Shown in pieces: positions 12,293-23,786 of a stretch of 64,000 nucleotides of DNA (position 1 is the first letter of the stretch; the number at the start of each line of letters is the position of its first letter). Source of the stretch: Aplectana chamaeleonis (Eukaryota; Nematoda; Chromadorea; Rhabditida; Cosmocercidae). Where the stretch lies: the NCBI GenBank assembly GCA_029168955.1, contig JAPDOI010001926.1, positions 58,769 to 122,768 on the forward strand, written 5' to 3'. Both the position numbers and the translations under genes were made by a program. A model generated the notes under the pieces. The model worked only from the letters and a program-made list of their open reading frames with translations, did not search any database and had not been told where the DNA came from.

Positions 12293-12626
12293 TTCAACCT
12301 CATGGCTAAATTTTGATAATATGTCCGCCCACCGTGTATAGCAACCCTGCCAAGTGCGAGATCTCATTTCGCTCAAATAAGTGAGAAACTGCAGCGTGAA
12401 ACTCGGCCTCGCTCCAATACCCTAAGCTCATAATCAAGCATGTCGTCACGAATAAGGAACCAAAACCTCTGCAAACAGGGAAATTAGTTTGTGTGGCGTT
12501 TCTCAAAGGCAAAATGCACAACAACAGAGCTCTTAGTTTCTTTCCGGGGCGATGTGCGCGGTTAGGCTTTTGAGGTATTTTGGACGTGGCCGAATTTTTC
12601 CGTAGTTTTTCACTTATTTAGGCGAA
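12293..12626 (-). repeat. Partial copy of the 35.7-36.2 kb foldback
   Basis: This is the reverse complement of 35818-36150, including GGTTCAACCTCATGG, ATATGTCCGCCCACCGTG and GAGATCTCATTTCGCTC. It ends abruptly inside the element at the AAATAAGTGAAAAAC segment. Confidence 0.65.
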
Positions 12627-12747
12627 AACGTGGTGAGCGCGAAGCGCTCACCAGATTCAATTTTGATTCGCTATCGCGCAACACCCTGATCTCAGTATCA
12701 GGGTCCAGAGTGAACGTAGGAAGACCGTTCCTTTTGCATTTAATATA

Positions 12748-13922
12748 CCAGGCCGTCGAATAATTCCTGTCCGAAAATTTTCAAAATTCTATAATTTACG
12801 CAGTCGCCGCGTCTAGCTACCAGTAAAAGCTAAAATGGACCAAGGTCGAAATTGTACGTTTGTGCACTACGAGTGGCTGCTGGGCAACGACACGGGCACC
12901 GCGGTCGCCAACATCTGCAGAGCGTGCAAGGAGGATGCAGTGTCCCAACGCACAGTCAGCCGCTGGTTTAATCGTTTCGAGAGCGGCCACACGAGCCTCG
13001 AGGACAGGGAGCACAGCGGGAGGCCTTCTACGGTGGATGAAGACGAAGTCCGTCGCTGTATCAAGGAGAAGCCGGAAGCCACCACCCGTGAACTGGCGAC
13101 GACGCTCGACTGCAACGAGTCCACCATCCGCAATCGACTCAACTTACTCGGCTGCCACAAAGTTCTGGCCCGTTGGATCCCCCACCGTCTGACGGACGCC
13201 AACAATTAGAGCCGCGTGGCCGTCTGCCAGTCCCTCCTCCTTCGTCCGCATCGCAAGGAGTTTTTCGAGGACCTGGTCACTGGGGATAAGAGCTGGGTCC
13301 TCTACGACAACGTCGCCCGCCGTGCCGTCTGGATCCCGCGCGGAGAAGAGCCGCCGACGACGCCGAAAGCCTACCTGCACCCGCTGAAGATCATGCTCTG
13401 CTGCTGGTGGGACACCAAGGGCATGCTGTACTTCGAGCTGCTTTCGCAAGGCAGGACGGTCACCGCCTCCATCTACACCAATCAGCTCGGAAAACTTGTC
13501 GCCGCCATCCGAGAAAAGCGTCCCCGACGGGCCTCGGTCCACCTGCTGCACGACAACGCGCGCCCCCACTTGGCGAAGGAGACCCAGCAGAAGTTGGCGA
13601 CGCTCGGCTGGGAAACGGTTGCCTATCCGCCGTATTTCCCGAACCTCGCCCCCTCCGACTACCACTTGTTCCGCCCGCTGAAGCACCATTTGGCCGGAAG
13701 AAAATTCACCAACTACGACAACCTCAAATCCGACATCGCGGATTTCTTCGAGTCGCAGCCCCCGGAGTTCTGGGCGAAGGGCATCGGCGACCTGCCCAAT
13801 CGATGGGCCAATGTTGCGGATAACTGTGGTGATTATATTGTTGATTAGATTAGTTTTTCAATAGAGTTGAAAAAAATTAAAACTGGTGAAATTTTCGGAC
13901 AAGAATTTATTGGACAACCTGG
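12748..13922 (+). mobile_element. Mariner transposon, bandit-like, copy 1
   Basis: The element is bounded by TA on both sides (12746-12747 and 13923-13924). Terminal inverted repeats start CCAGGCCGTC on the left and end GACAACCTGG on the right, each followed inward by TTCTTGTCCGAAAATTT-like sequence. It is 1175 bp. Relative to copy 2 at 50430-51681 it lacks about 80 bp between the left repeat and the transposase start, which removes the TATA box and heat-shock-like element. The assignment to bandit (described from the hookworm Ancylostoma caninum) rests on the encoded protein type and host context and is inference. Confidence 0.9.
12835..13848 (+). pseudogene. Mariner transposase (DD34D), interrupted by an in-frame stop
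   Basis: The first half is a helix-turn-helix DNA-binding region of about 124 codons, ending in WIPHRL, a variant of the mariner WVPHEL motif, then TDANN and a TAG at 13207-13209. The same frame continues through the catalytic domain. The first Asp is in TGDKSW, the second in LLHDNARPH and the third in LAPSDYHLF, with exactly 34 residues between the second and third, as in mariner. The YSPDLAPSDY-type motif reads YFPNLAPSDY, so an Asp is changed to Asn. Copy 2 has the same stop at the same codon. The protein would be about 337 residues with the stop read through. As it stands it is probably inactive. Confidence 0.9.
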
Positions 13923-13924
13923 TA

Positions 13925-14330
13925 CTTTAGAATGGTGAATAACTGTTCAAAAATGGTCCGAAATGGTTACCTGAAATTCGAGAAAAATTGTCAAAACCAC
14001 GTCATTTTGGTCGAAGAAAGGGTTCATCTCCATTTTTTTCAGTTGGCGCACACGATCTTGTTGGAACACTTATCGTTGAGCTAGAGAGCTCATTTTTGGC
14101 CAGAAGGTTTGTTATGATTGCACCTAGCTCCTGTCAAATTTTGAAGTTTTAAGCTCAATTTTTGCGGAACCTTATAATTGAGGGTCAAGAAAGACAAAAA
14201 CACGTAAACATGTTATTATAAACCATCCGACGTTTACTCATTCATAAAAATAAACTAATGAAATAAACTCCGCTACTGATAGGTTTTTGCTTAGGATTGA
14301 ACGCTCCCTGAGACGGGGCAACGCTCCAAT
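13925..14330. other. Spacer between mariner copy 1 and minisatellite
   Basis: AT-rich sequence with no recognisable exon or repeat end. Confidence 0.4.
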
Positions 14331-14394
14331 CAATACGGAGGGATCTCGGAAGTACTTTTTGGGTAGCTCAGAAGTGCGCCACAGAACGCCGTAG

Positions 14395-14757
14395 ATAGTG
14401 TGCGGAACCCTAGTAGGAGTGCGCAAGACGCCCTAAAACGTGTGTGGGACCCAAGTGGGAGTGCGCCGGACGCCGTAGAAAAAGTGCAGGACCCAAGTGG
14501 GAGTGCACCGGACGCCGTAGAAAGTGTGTGGGATCCAAATAAGAGTACTCCGGACGACGTAGAAAGTGTGTGGAGCCCAAGTGGGTCTGCGCCGAGCCCC
14601 GTATAAAGTATGTGGGACCCAAACAAAAGTATGTCGGACGCCGTAGAAACTGTGCGGTGACCAAGTGGAAGTGCACAAGAAGGCCGTAGAACGTGTGTGG
14701 GACCAAAGTGGGAGTGCGCCGGACGCCGTAGAAAGTGTGCGGGACCCAAATACAAGC
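14395..14757. repeat. 42-bp minisatellite
   Basis: About nine imperfect copies of a 42-bp unit containing GTGTGGGACCCAAGTGGGAG and CGCCGGACGCCGTAGAAA. Because 42 is a multiple of three, all frames stay open as 14-residue repeats. This explains the long repetitive open frames on the minus strand, which I do not regard as a gene. Confidence 0.9.
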
Positions 14758-15057
14758 AAGACCATGTCGATCATTTTTTCCGCAGGGCTACCGTAACCAT
14801 TCTTGAACTAAACATGATAACGAACGATAACACACGCTCATAACATGCGGGGTATAAAAGGGCAGAGGAGCGTTATGCATTCATTCACACACCGTTCTCT
14901 TCGAGAAGCCGCTGGGAAGTGGCTGAGGAGGTCGACATTGTGCAAAGGTGTTTGTTGGCTACGACGATGTGCTCATATCCAAGCTGACACTTGTAATTTT
15001 TTTAAGGAGGGCTACGGTGGCCCTGCGGAAAAAAATGATCAGCATGAGCGTGCTTGT
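14750..15057. repeat. Foldback insertion splitting the minisatellite
   Basis: The block GATCATTTTTTCCGCAGGGC near 14769 is repeated inverted near 15045, with looser symmetry outside it (CAAGCA/TGCTTG). One further 42-bp unit resumes at about 15060, so the element appears to have inserted into the array. Confidence 0.55.
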
Positions 15058-15093
15058 GACCCAAATGGGTGTGCGCCGGACGCCGTAGAAAGC

Positions 15094-15265
15094 GTGTAGG
15101 ACATCAGTGGTAGTATGCAGGGCATTAGTGGGAGTGTGCAGGGCATCAGTGGGAGTGTGCAGGACATCAGTGGGAGGGTTCAGTACATTAGTGGAAGCGT
15201 GCAGGACATCAGTTGGAGTGCGCAGGGCGTCATGGAAGGGGGGGGGCAGGGCATCAGTGGGTTTG
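15094..15265. repeat. 21-bp minisatellite
   Basis: About eight copies of a 21-bp unit close to GTGCAGGGCATCAGTGGGAG. The unit is half the length of the neighbouring 42-bp repeat and follows directly after its last copy. It also resembles the start of the 42-bp unit at 52.0 kb. Confidence 0.85.
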
Positions 15266-15331
15266 CTTTGAATTAACACCACCAGGCATAAATCATGTTA
15301 GAAAGGAAACCCATAGAAAAAATAAATGAAA

Positions 15332-16007
15332 TTCCTGGAAGTTTAGGTTCCTGGCAAAAGTAACGATTTGGCATGGCCATTTTTTCGAAAAATTAGAAAT
15401 ATACTCAGTCAAAAGGGGAAGGTAAACAAAAATGAAGAAAGGTTTTAAAATATTCCTGAGAACGATTTGGCGTCAAATGATTTGATTTTTGGGAAGTGTA
15501 GTAAAATAGTTAAAAGTATACTTTTTTGCAATCGAGTTTGAACCAACTATTGATAAGAGTTGTACAAAGCTAGAGATCGCGTTGTATGAGCTTATCCGTA
15601 GAACATATCGAAGTAAAATTACGGGTGGGTGATAAGGCAAGCCAGTAAAAGCTCGTTCGGCAGCGGGAATGGCGCGGTCTTCAGTATTAAGTGAAGTAAA
15701 ATCAAGTGTTTGTTCCATATCACGCGTGATTTTGCTTTGATATGTTTTACGGATAAGCTCATACAATGCGATCTCTCGTTTTGTACAACTCTTATCAATA
15801 GTTACTTCAAACTCGACTGCCAAATCATATTTTCAACTATTTTCCTACATTTCCCAAAATCAAATTATTCTACGCCAAATCGTTCTCAGGAATATTTCAA
15901 AACCTTTTTTTCATTTTTCTTTACCTTTTAACTGAGTATATTTTTAATTTTTCGAAAAAATGGCCATGCCAAATCGTTACTTTTGCCAGGAACCTAAACT
16001 TTCAGGA
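15332..16007. repeat. 676-bp foldback element
   Basis: Arms of about 290 bp are near-complete inverted copies. Outer ends are CTGGAAGTTTAGGTTCCTGG and CCAGGAACCTAAACTTTCAG. Inner pairs include GATAAGAGTTGTACAAAGC with its inverse and the CTTATCCGTA block. No coding capacity beyond chance frames. Confidence 0.8.
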
Positions 16008-17039
16008 ATGAGATCTTGCGCTTAGCAGGATCGCCATCTACGGTGAGCAGACTAAAATGCTAAATTTTACCCCTGAGGTTGGACTGTGCTCTTAATGATG
16101 TTGTATCCATCATTGATGGGTCCTTGCTGCTATAGGTCATTTGTGCAGCTCCGTCGATATTATACTGCCGGTATGATAAAGGTGGTCAGAATTACACTCT
16201 CCCTTCACTTGAAAAAAAAATTAAAATGCAACGTGTGTTTTTTTCTGAAAATTATCTGTTTTTTGATTTCTGTTTTCTGACCGTTTTGGTCTCTCTGTTT
16301 TCTGATTTCTGTTTTCTGACAAACTCGATTTTCTGTTTTCTGATTTTTTTTTTGAAAATTCAGCACATCCCTGATTTCGATGCATTTGCTGTCCGGGTGA
16401 CTTTCAAAATTTCCCAACTTTTGATTTTTCTTTATTGTTCTCAAAGGTAGTGTTCACGATAATCTTTGATTTTGAGATTAGTCGCTATATCGGTTGTTTG
16501 GCCCCCGAGTAGAACTGAAATGACAAAGAAACCGAAAAAAAACGCACCAGAAGGGCGCGAAATCCTTTCCTCTAACCCCGCTTCTTTACTCTCAGTGGAA
16601 CTGTTTGTTGTCACAACGGAATCGTTTGTGGACGCGTCTTTTGCAATTCTCCATTTAGTGTTGCTCCGTTCTTTTCTTCAGACCCTAAATAATACTGTTT
16701 TGTCTAGAATATTCTTCCATTTTCGAGAAGCGCCATTTTTGCCGGTGACAACCACCGTGAACATGTTCATCCAACCGAACAACTAGTCCAGGCCAGAGAA
16801 TAATATCTCCGAAATAAGACGATTTAGTTCGTTTCTCACCATTTCTTCGTAATTTCGGTAACACTTGGTAGCCAACGCATTGTTTTGAGTGGAAAACACT
16901 GAAACGAAAATCATCGTGAACACTGCTGGGTGATAACTGGCATTTACCTGGCAATTGGCAATTACGAAACCGACAGCTGGCTCATCCTTGGCATCTCAAT
17001 TAATGCGAGCGGCGGACCGCTGACGAAAATGTGCCAGTT
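16007..17039. repeat. 1-kb repeat, inverted partner at 34.8-35.8 kb
   Basis: Matches the reverse complement of about 34812-35826 almost throughout. It begins with a GCGCTTAGCAGGATCGCC end fragment, passes through a TTTTCTGATTTCTG-rich microrepeat (16240-16350) and a member of the CAAAGGTAGTGTTCACGATA foldback family (16445-16925), and ends at GACGAAAATGTGCCAG. No coding sequence is evident. Confidence 0.75.
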
Positions 17040-17416
17040 GTTTGAATTCTGCGTGATAACTTGCATTAAGCTGGCAATGGCAACCACACCTTGAATTGAC
17101 CGAGTGCATGACAGCGCAGTCGTCCACCAATCGGCACTCGTTTGGCGCATAACCGCCAGGTGGCATTCGCTTGCGTCGAGTCCTCACATGGCTGGCAATC
17201 GAGAGAGTTAACGACTTCTTATTTTTTCCCTTGTTATATGTAATTTGATGCCCGATTTCACTGATTCTCCCTATCTCAAAAACAACAACACGCTGATTCC
17301 GATGATGTGCCCTTCCCAGCTGATCTACATACTCCTTCTTCTGGCCTTGCTGCTGTACATAGTAGCCAGATATTGTGACTTACTTGACTTAATCGGTTGG
17401 CTTTCGCCTGACGCGG

Positions 17417-18310
17417 TTATTCCGCATCTTCACCGAGGTGTGCCGTCCTAGTAGTCGGCCGTGTCCATTTTCCACGGTATTCAGCCACAATTTGAACACA
17501 TTCCATCCAGCTGTCACTATTCCATTTCCTGCGAAACGAAACATCGCGCCTGAACTGTCTTTCGATGCCGAGTGACTTCAAATCCTCTTTAACCACATCC
17601 GTCCAGAACTTTCGACTACGTCCAGGTAGCCGTTTCCAGACAGGATTTGGAAGCATTCTTGAAGCGTGTTGTACGGGACGAACCGGCGTTCTTCTTAGTA
17701 TATGCCCGAGCAGTCGAAGTCGACTTTCTATTGCTGCTTGAGATGGCGTTAGGAGATGCTGGCACCTCCCTCGTGTCAAGCGTTGATGTACTGCGTCGAT
17801 TTCCGTGTAAAGGTCTTCGTTATGGCATACACGCGGCCAGAAATATTCAAGCAAACGCCTAAAAAGCTTCCTCTCCGTGCAATCCAACCTTTCCATCTGC
17901 GTCTTTGGTGCCGCCCACGTCTCCGATCCGTACATCATGATAGGGCGAATAGCGGATAGGTAGACGCGCAACTTGACTTCCTTCGCGATGGTGGTAGACC
18001 GCAAACATTTGGTTACAGAATTAAATGCAGACGTAGCTTTCGCACATCGTTGTCGAAAATCCGCTGCATAACTACCATCGTTCTTCAGCAAACAGCCCAA
18101 ATAACAGAAATCGTCCACCAGTTCAATACGTTGTCCGTCCACACAAAATCCCGTTGAAGGCCTCTGAGAGACCCACATCTGCTTGCATTTGTCGGGACGA
18201 AAACGAAGTCCATAGGCTGCGGGATACTTCGAAACGAGGTTTACAATCCTTTGCAGTTTTGCGATGTTTTCAGCGAATAACACGATGTCGTCGGCCTACT
18301 CCAGGTCGAC
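17417..18310 (-). pseudogene. RTE reverse transcriptase, C-terminal part with stop in YADD box
   Basis: This portion carries the catalytic box and thumb region. The box should read EYADDIVLFAE, but the Tyr codon is TAG (complement of 18296-18298), giving E-stop-ADD. Downstream it reads normally through the FCYLGCLL and GSETWA motifs and a C-terminal basic region with KSLGIERQFRRDVS. The second RTE copy retains TAC at this codon. Confidence 0.85.
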
Positions 18311-18336
18311 AAGGGAGCGTCATGATGGTGTTAGGA

Positions 18337-19707
18337 TCACATCCGCAGGAAACTGTTCTGCAACTCTACGCATGATGTCATCAACGGCGAAGTTGAAAAG
18401 AAAAGGTCATTGCAACGGCTCCTTGCCTTACTCTTGTTTTCGCCTCGAAAGCTGACGTAAATCGTACGAACTGCAGGTGTACGAACTGCAGCTGATGTTC
18501 CTTTGTTCATGTCCTCGATTAACCGAACATACTTTTCCGGGACTCCATCTGCTCGCAGAGCATTGAGCAATCGATCACGATGAGGAGTGTCGAACGCGCC
18601 TTCAAAGTCCAAACAAGCAAGCTGTAATGGCTTCGAATACCGCTGCCACGATTCAATTACTCTTCTCACGACGGACACTTGGTCGATGGTCGATCTTCCA
18701 GGTCGAAAACCAGCTTGCTCCTCTCTGGTCGTTTCCTCACGATGTTTGATGAGTCGCTCGAGAATGATACGTTCTAAAACCTTGTACATGACACGAAGTA
18801 AAGAGATTCCTCTGTAGTTCTTAGGATCCGTGACGGATAGCTTCATGTGAAGAGGTACGATGATCGCATGTCTCCACGAATCGGGTATCCTTTCGCTCAT
18901 CCATATAGCACGGATGGTGTTGGTCATTTCACGAATCCCAGACGGAGGAAGAGCTTTCAGCATTTCAGCAGTGATGTTGTCATCTCCACCTGCCTTTCCA
19001 TTCTTCATTTTCCGGACACGATCCAAAACTTCAGACTCAGTCGGCGGTTCCTCACTGACATCGTAATGTGCTCTCTGAACATGCGGGAGCTCAGGTACTG
19101 ATGGCGCTGGACGATTCAGTAGTGAACTGAAATAATCCTCCCAAATTGGCAGCGTCGCATCACCAACTGCAACTCCATTGGTAGTGTTCAAGACAGGAGA
19201 ACATCTCTTCATCTTCCCGCTATACTGTCGCAGCAACGTGTAGGCTTTCCTCGGATTCTTCTCCTCCCAAGCCTTCTCGAACTCCTTAGCTCTACACATC
19301 CACTCTCGTTCGCGGACACTTTGAAGCTGCCGACGCAACTTCCTCCTCAGAAGCTTCTCCTCCACGAAGTTTCCTGCAGTTCGGAGAGCACGTACTCTGT
19401 TGTAGGTAGATGTTGTTTCTTCTGAGACGTCGACGAACTTCTTGTTAGGCTGTACAACCGGGAGTGCCTCTTTCGAAGCGTCCTGGATGCACTTGACAAA
19501 AGAATCCGCGTCGCATAGTTTCTTCTTAGTCCGTACTCCGAAGTGAATAGAAACGCGTTGTCGAAAATTCCTTCTGCACTCTTCATCTCTGAGACTTGTC
19601 ATGTCAATCCTCTGGAGGAGCTGAGCCCCTCGCTTCCTCTTATGAATCCTCGCAGTGAAGTTCAACAGAACAGGACGGTGATCTGAATCGAATGCGACAT
19701 CCCACAC
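18337..19707 (-). pseudogene. RTE reverse transcriptase, N-terminal part
   Basis: After the SDHRP block comes a basic linker of about 200 residues and then reverse transcriptase motifs: KNGKAGGDD, NYRGISLLRVMYKVLERI, EQAGFRPGRSTIDQV and CLDFEGAFDTPHRDRLL. Near 18467-18500 a doubled GTACGAACTGCAG-type 15-mer shifts the frame compared with the second copy at about 63850, so the following palm residues are read out of frame. Confidence 0.85.
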
Positions 19708-19728
19708 AGCTCTAGATCTTCGAATGTC

Positions 19729-20658
19729 CTATACTGGAATATTCCTCGTCAGGACATAGTCAAGCTGTAGTTTCAAAGTTGTCATCTTCCGCTTCCGCTG
19801 CTCTTCTGGAGATAGCTGGGTTGGTCCCCGCCACGTAAGCTGATGACGACGATGATTCCTCTTGAATGTCGATGCAATAATTAGACCACTGCGTTCACAA
19901 AAGTCGACAAGGCGGTAGCCATTGTCCGATGTTTGCTCCACTGGGTAGAACCATTCACCGAGTACTTCGGATTCCTGATCAAGTCCCATCTTCGCATTTG
20001 CGTCAATCCCCACGACAATAGCATGTCGACAAGGTATCCTGGCCAGCAACGTATTGAGTTCCTCATAAAACGCATCCTTCGAATTCTCTTCGGCGGTTTC
20101 AGTGGGCGCATGAGCATTCACTATCCACAGATTGAATCCTCTATGATCCCGCAGTCGTACGAATGCATTCCGGCACGACGTTGAGCCGAACTCCTTGACC
20201 ATACCACTGAAATCCTTCCTTACAGCTATTGCACAGCCTCCCACTCTCCTATCGTCAGCGTTACTGCAGTAGATGGTGTACTCTCCGACGCTGATGACGG
20301 GTCTATCCTTGAGGCGGGTTTCTTGCAAAGCAGCAAACGGTGCATGGAAATAGCTCAGAAGTGTGGATAGCGCAGTTTTTTGGATATCACTCAACAGCGA
20401 TCGACAGTCCAGGGTGGCGAAACTGTGGCTTGTGACCAAAGACTTCATGAACTCCCTAGGTACGGATCCTAAGGTGTTATGGACCAGAGGCCTTGGTGCG
20501 CCGGACGGCGACACCTTTATGCAATGTGCGGGATACTTTCGCGATATAGTTGTGCACGCTATATCGCTCGAACGTTCGCTGTGTACACTCAAACGTCTGC
20601 TGGGTTCAGTAGAAGCAGGGGCACCAACGAGCAGGTACCAACAGACTTGTATACACAC
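19729..20658 (-). pseudogene. RTE endonuclease domain
   Basis: The frame shows endonuclease hallmarks: LQETRLKD, VNAHAPTE, GIDANAKMG and, after an in-frame TAG at 19729-19731, SDHRPVLLNF in the same frame. These correspond to the catalytic Glu, Asn/His, Asp/Asn and terminal Ser-Asp-His blocks of APE-type LINE endonucleases. The stop falls just before the final catalytic SDH block, so a protein ending here would be inactive. Confidence 0.85.
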
Positions 20659-20699
20659 CCCCCAGCCCGAGCCCGATATTGTATATTATATTATAGCAC

Positions 20700-22310
20700 G
20701 TTGTTGGCTTGTCATTTTTTTTCCTATTGCAACATTACTATTATCCGTGTAACATAATTGTTTTCTTTTAAAACTCAATAGAGAATGAATAAATGTCCCT
20801 GAAATCGTACAAGGCCCCTTAGGAACGAAGTTATGGTTCCTCCAAAATTGAGCTGCGGAATCATGGTGAACGAGCTGTCCGAGGCTCGTAACTTCCATCA
20901 TTTGTAACCATGAATGCGAGCCGACCTGAATAAAGAGAGAGGCCGAGAATGAAAGGAAGACCTATTGATTTAGAACCATCGCTCACCTCGCCACTTTTGA
21001 GCTCGAAAGATCGTAAAAGGTGCGTGCCAGAGTGGTTTTCCGATGTGGGCGCCCCAGGGTGACTTCCTCCTATATCTCGCTTATTCGGAGGAGTTACGAG
21101 CTCGCACTTGGCAGGTGCTATAAAGGGTGGGTCTACTTCACAATTATGTGGAAATCTCAGTTTTCATCCCTGAGCGTGGATTGTGCCTTTAAAGTGAATA
21201 TCTTCGAGGCACTTGTGGCAAAATAATATTCCCGCTTGACCCTGTATTGACTTCAAGCTGTTATTTTTCATCATAGCAAGAGTTCCGTGAGCGGAAATTC
21301 TGGTACAATGTTTACTTAATTGCTAGCTCACGATGAACATGAAAAACAAAGATCGATTTTCGGTGACGTGCCATTCGAGCTCGCATGTCCCACTGGTGGG
21401 GCACGGTATTCGGTAGCGCAATATTGCATGAGGTCAGAACGTGCAGTCACCCGAAAATAGGCGTAGGCGTGGTCGTGAATGGGTTAAAACAGTGTCCACG
21501 GTGGACATCGTCTTCGAGTTTCCACCGAAAATAAAAAGGGGGGCTCACGGCAGCAGCATTGTCGAGAAAACAGCAAAAGGAGCCTCAAATAGCCCTACAC
21601 GGCCCTGAACTTCTGTTTAATACGCAATCCCTGCCCACTCCCCTCAAGGGCCACTGATCAAAACATGCAACCAAAAAATCAAAGAACAATATTCAAATGG
21701 GGTAAACTCGTTCATCTTATGCATCATGGGGTATGGCTTGATCATTTGATAATTGTATGTGTTGCTGAAGTAAATTTTTGCGTTGCTCGCTTTGATCAAT
21801 AACCGTTGAAGGGAGTGGGCGGGGTTTGGCTTCACTCAAAAGTTTAGGACCATGTACGGCTCTCTTGAGCTAATTTCTAGCCTTTTCTACGACACTGCTA
21901 ACACCATTCTTGTCGACACGTTCGAATTTCGATGAAAACTGGGAAACGGGAATTGAGATCTCGCATTTGGCACGTGTTATACAGAAGGGGTCTTCTACAC
22001 AATTACACGAAAATCTTAAAATTCATATCTGAGGGTGTACTGTGCCTCCAACTCAAATACTCAAGCACAAACTGCTATATCCCTGAAAACACAATCTACT
22101 TAGGGCACCCATCTTACAATGCTAATCTTACCCTTACTAGCGAGAGCTACCAATGCTGCTGCACCAATTCGAGAGAATGCAACACTTTATTTGTCTAGAA
22201 TGGAGTCGAGCACCAAAACCAGAACAGCGGCCTTTTACTTAGTCCGTTTCCTGCTGGATCGCTCCTCTAACCCGCTCAGTATGAGACCACTTCGCCCACA
22301 TATGTAGACA
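20700..22310. other. Repeat fragments, no gene
   Basis: Holds a fragment of foldback family c at about 20790-20900 and two direct-repeat ends at about 21085-21200 and 21935-22050 (GAGCTCGCACTTGGCAGGTG-like, then GTGCCTTTAAAGTG-like). These match the end of the foldback at 35724-36163. No exon is supported. Confidence 0.45.
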
Positions 22311-22318
22311 TCGTTATC

Positions 22319-22826
22319 CTTAAAGGCAGCAGACACGCTCAAAAAAGTTGTTGAGATAACTACGTTTCTGGAGTCGCATGGCTCCTAGTAGACTACTCAC
22401 GCCGTTGTAAGAGTCAAAAATTAGTCAAAACGACTAAATTTCAGCAATGCAAATCGAAAAATTCCTGCAACCCCGCTCCCGAGCTTCTGCAACCCCGCCC
22501 CAAAATACGAACTCGTCCAGATTGATATTACTAATTCGGTCACTTCGGCTGGTTTCTGATGATTCCAATGGGGTGAACGTTACAGTACAGGCTGTAAGAG
22601 TATATCGGCTTCTCCATCTCAACCGTTTTGTTGCTAATTTTCGCTGTTTCAACCGCGCGCGGTAAAACTCGTCCACTTTCATCCGATAACAAAATAAACG
22701 CTATTCTCTCTATTTGCACACAGTCTTCGTTCGTTTTTTGGTCGGTTTCCAATACAACCAGCTCCAAACCTTTGATTTATGTCATGAAATCGATGCCATT
22801 TTTGAGCTAGTCTGCTGCGTTTAACA
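22319..22826. repeat. Foldback element, TTAAAGGCAGCAGACACG ends
   Basis: Left CTTAAAGGCAGCAGACACGC and right TTTTTGAGCTAGTCTGCTGCGTTTAA are degenerate inverted copies. Another member of the TTAAAGGC superfamily, about 505 bp. Confidence 0.55.
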
Positions 22827-22829
22827 CGC

Positions 22830-23785
22830 CTTTAGCGGACACTCTAACAAGGAAGCCCAATGAGCCGATTCCGAGATGATCAAGTTAGAATACCTTGTGG
22901 GGTTGATTATGCCACATACTAGTTAAAAAAAACTGCGCATTTCTCTTTCCCAACCCTAATCTCAAAACGTTGGGTGGCCCACAAAAATCAGAGTTTATCC
23001 GGGGAGGGGGACTCAACGCTGCGAACACGAATATTTCATGTTTATTACCAATAACTACATTGAGTTAGCAATTCATCGACTGATACGATCGGCAGGAAAA
23101 AAAGCAACTCAAAATTTGCCACCCAGCTTCCTCATTCGGTGCACCAACTGTTCGAAAGCGGCTCAAGTCAGGGATGGCAGAAAGTTTCTCATTTGTTGGG
23201 CTTTGTAGACTTCACCATTACAGCAGGCCTATATTACTGCTTTATCGTACTATTACCTATCAAGCAGGCAACTGGACAACCATTCCGGGGCGACTTCTGT
23301 TTTTCTAGAACCTCTTTAAACTGGTACGCACCTAGAGTGATTGCCTAATAAGGAGACGAGCAGAGAAGCGAGCCGCAGTGAAATTGCCCTCTGATAACAG
23401 AACCTTGATATTGCTCTGATGAACTACAATACCCGAGCTAAGTTTTGTAAAAACGGGGAGCATTTGTCAAACTTGGCAAGAAAGCGTCCGAGGCATGTAA
23501 CTTTTGTGAACGAAGAGGTTTCTGGATTCTGAAAACGTTATCATGTTCACAGCTCAAATTGTTACATAATGATGTACGTTGTAGACTGAATATCCGTAAA
23601 ATCGCTTTATTAACGAGTAAAATTGTTTTTGCGGTCGTTTCACAAAAACTTCGCGCGCGGCAAAGTGCGGCGAAACCTCGACGAGTAATTGTAGAAGTAA
23701 TAGAAGAGCAATCTCTATGTTTTCTTCGTGAATTAGATGAAAGTGGGGCTACCTCGAGAAATGTGCAGATTGAATTTTCGGAATC
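22830..23785. other. Stretch without recognised gene
   Basis: No exon with splice context and no repeat boundary seen. Confidence 0.35.
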
Positions 23786-23786
23786 C

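Larger units (their letters stand above)
17230..20690 (-). mobile_element. RTE-clade LINE, nearly full length, inactive
   Basis: Reading on the minus strand from about 20690, one element encodes an apurinic-type endonuclease and then a reverse transcriptase and C-terminal region, ending near 17417, with a short 3' segment. This order and length fit RTE elements; an RTE called dingo is known from Ancylostoma caninum, and the link is inference. At least three lesions are visible: an amber codon in the endonuclease, a frame-breaking 15-bp duplication near 18467-18500 and a stop in the YADD box. A second, more degraded copy lies at 62.7-64.0 kb. Confidence 0.85.

Noticed and set aside
13144..13689. 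181-codon minus-strand frame
   Set aside because: It is antisense to the mariner transposase and has no motif of its own.
14330..14774. Overlapping minus-strand frames with 14-residue repeats
   Set aside because: A 42-bp tandem period keeps every frame open; there is no splice or start context.
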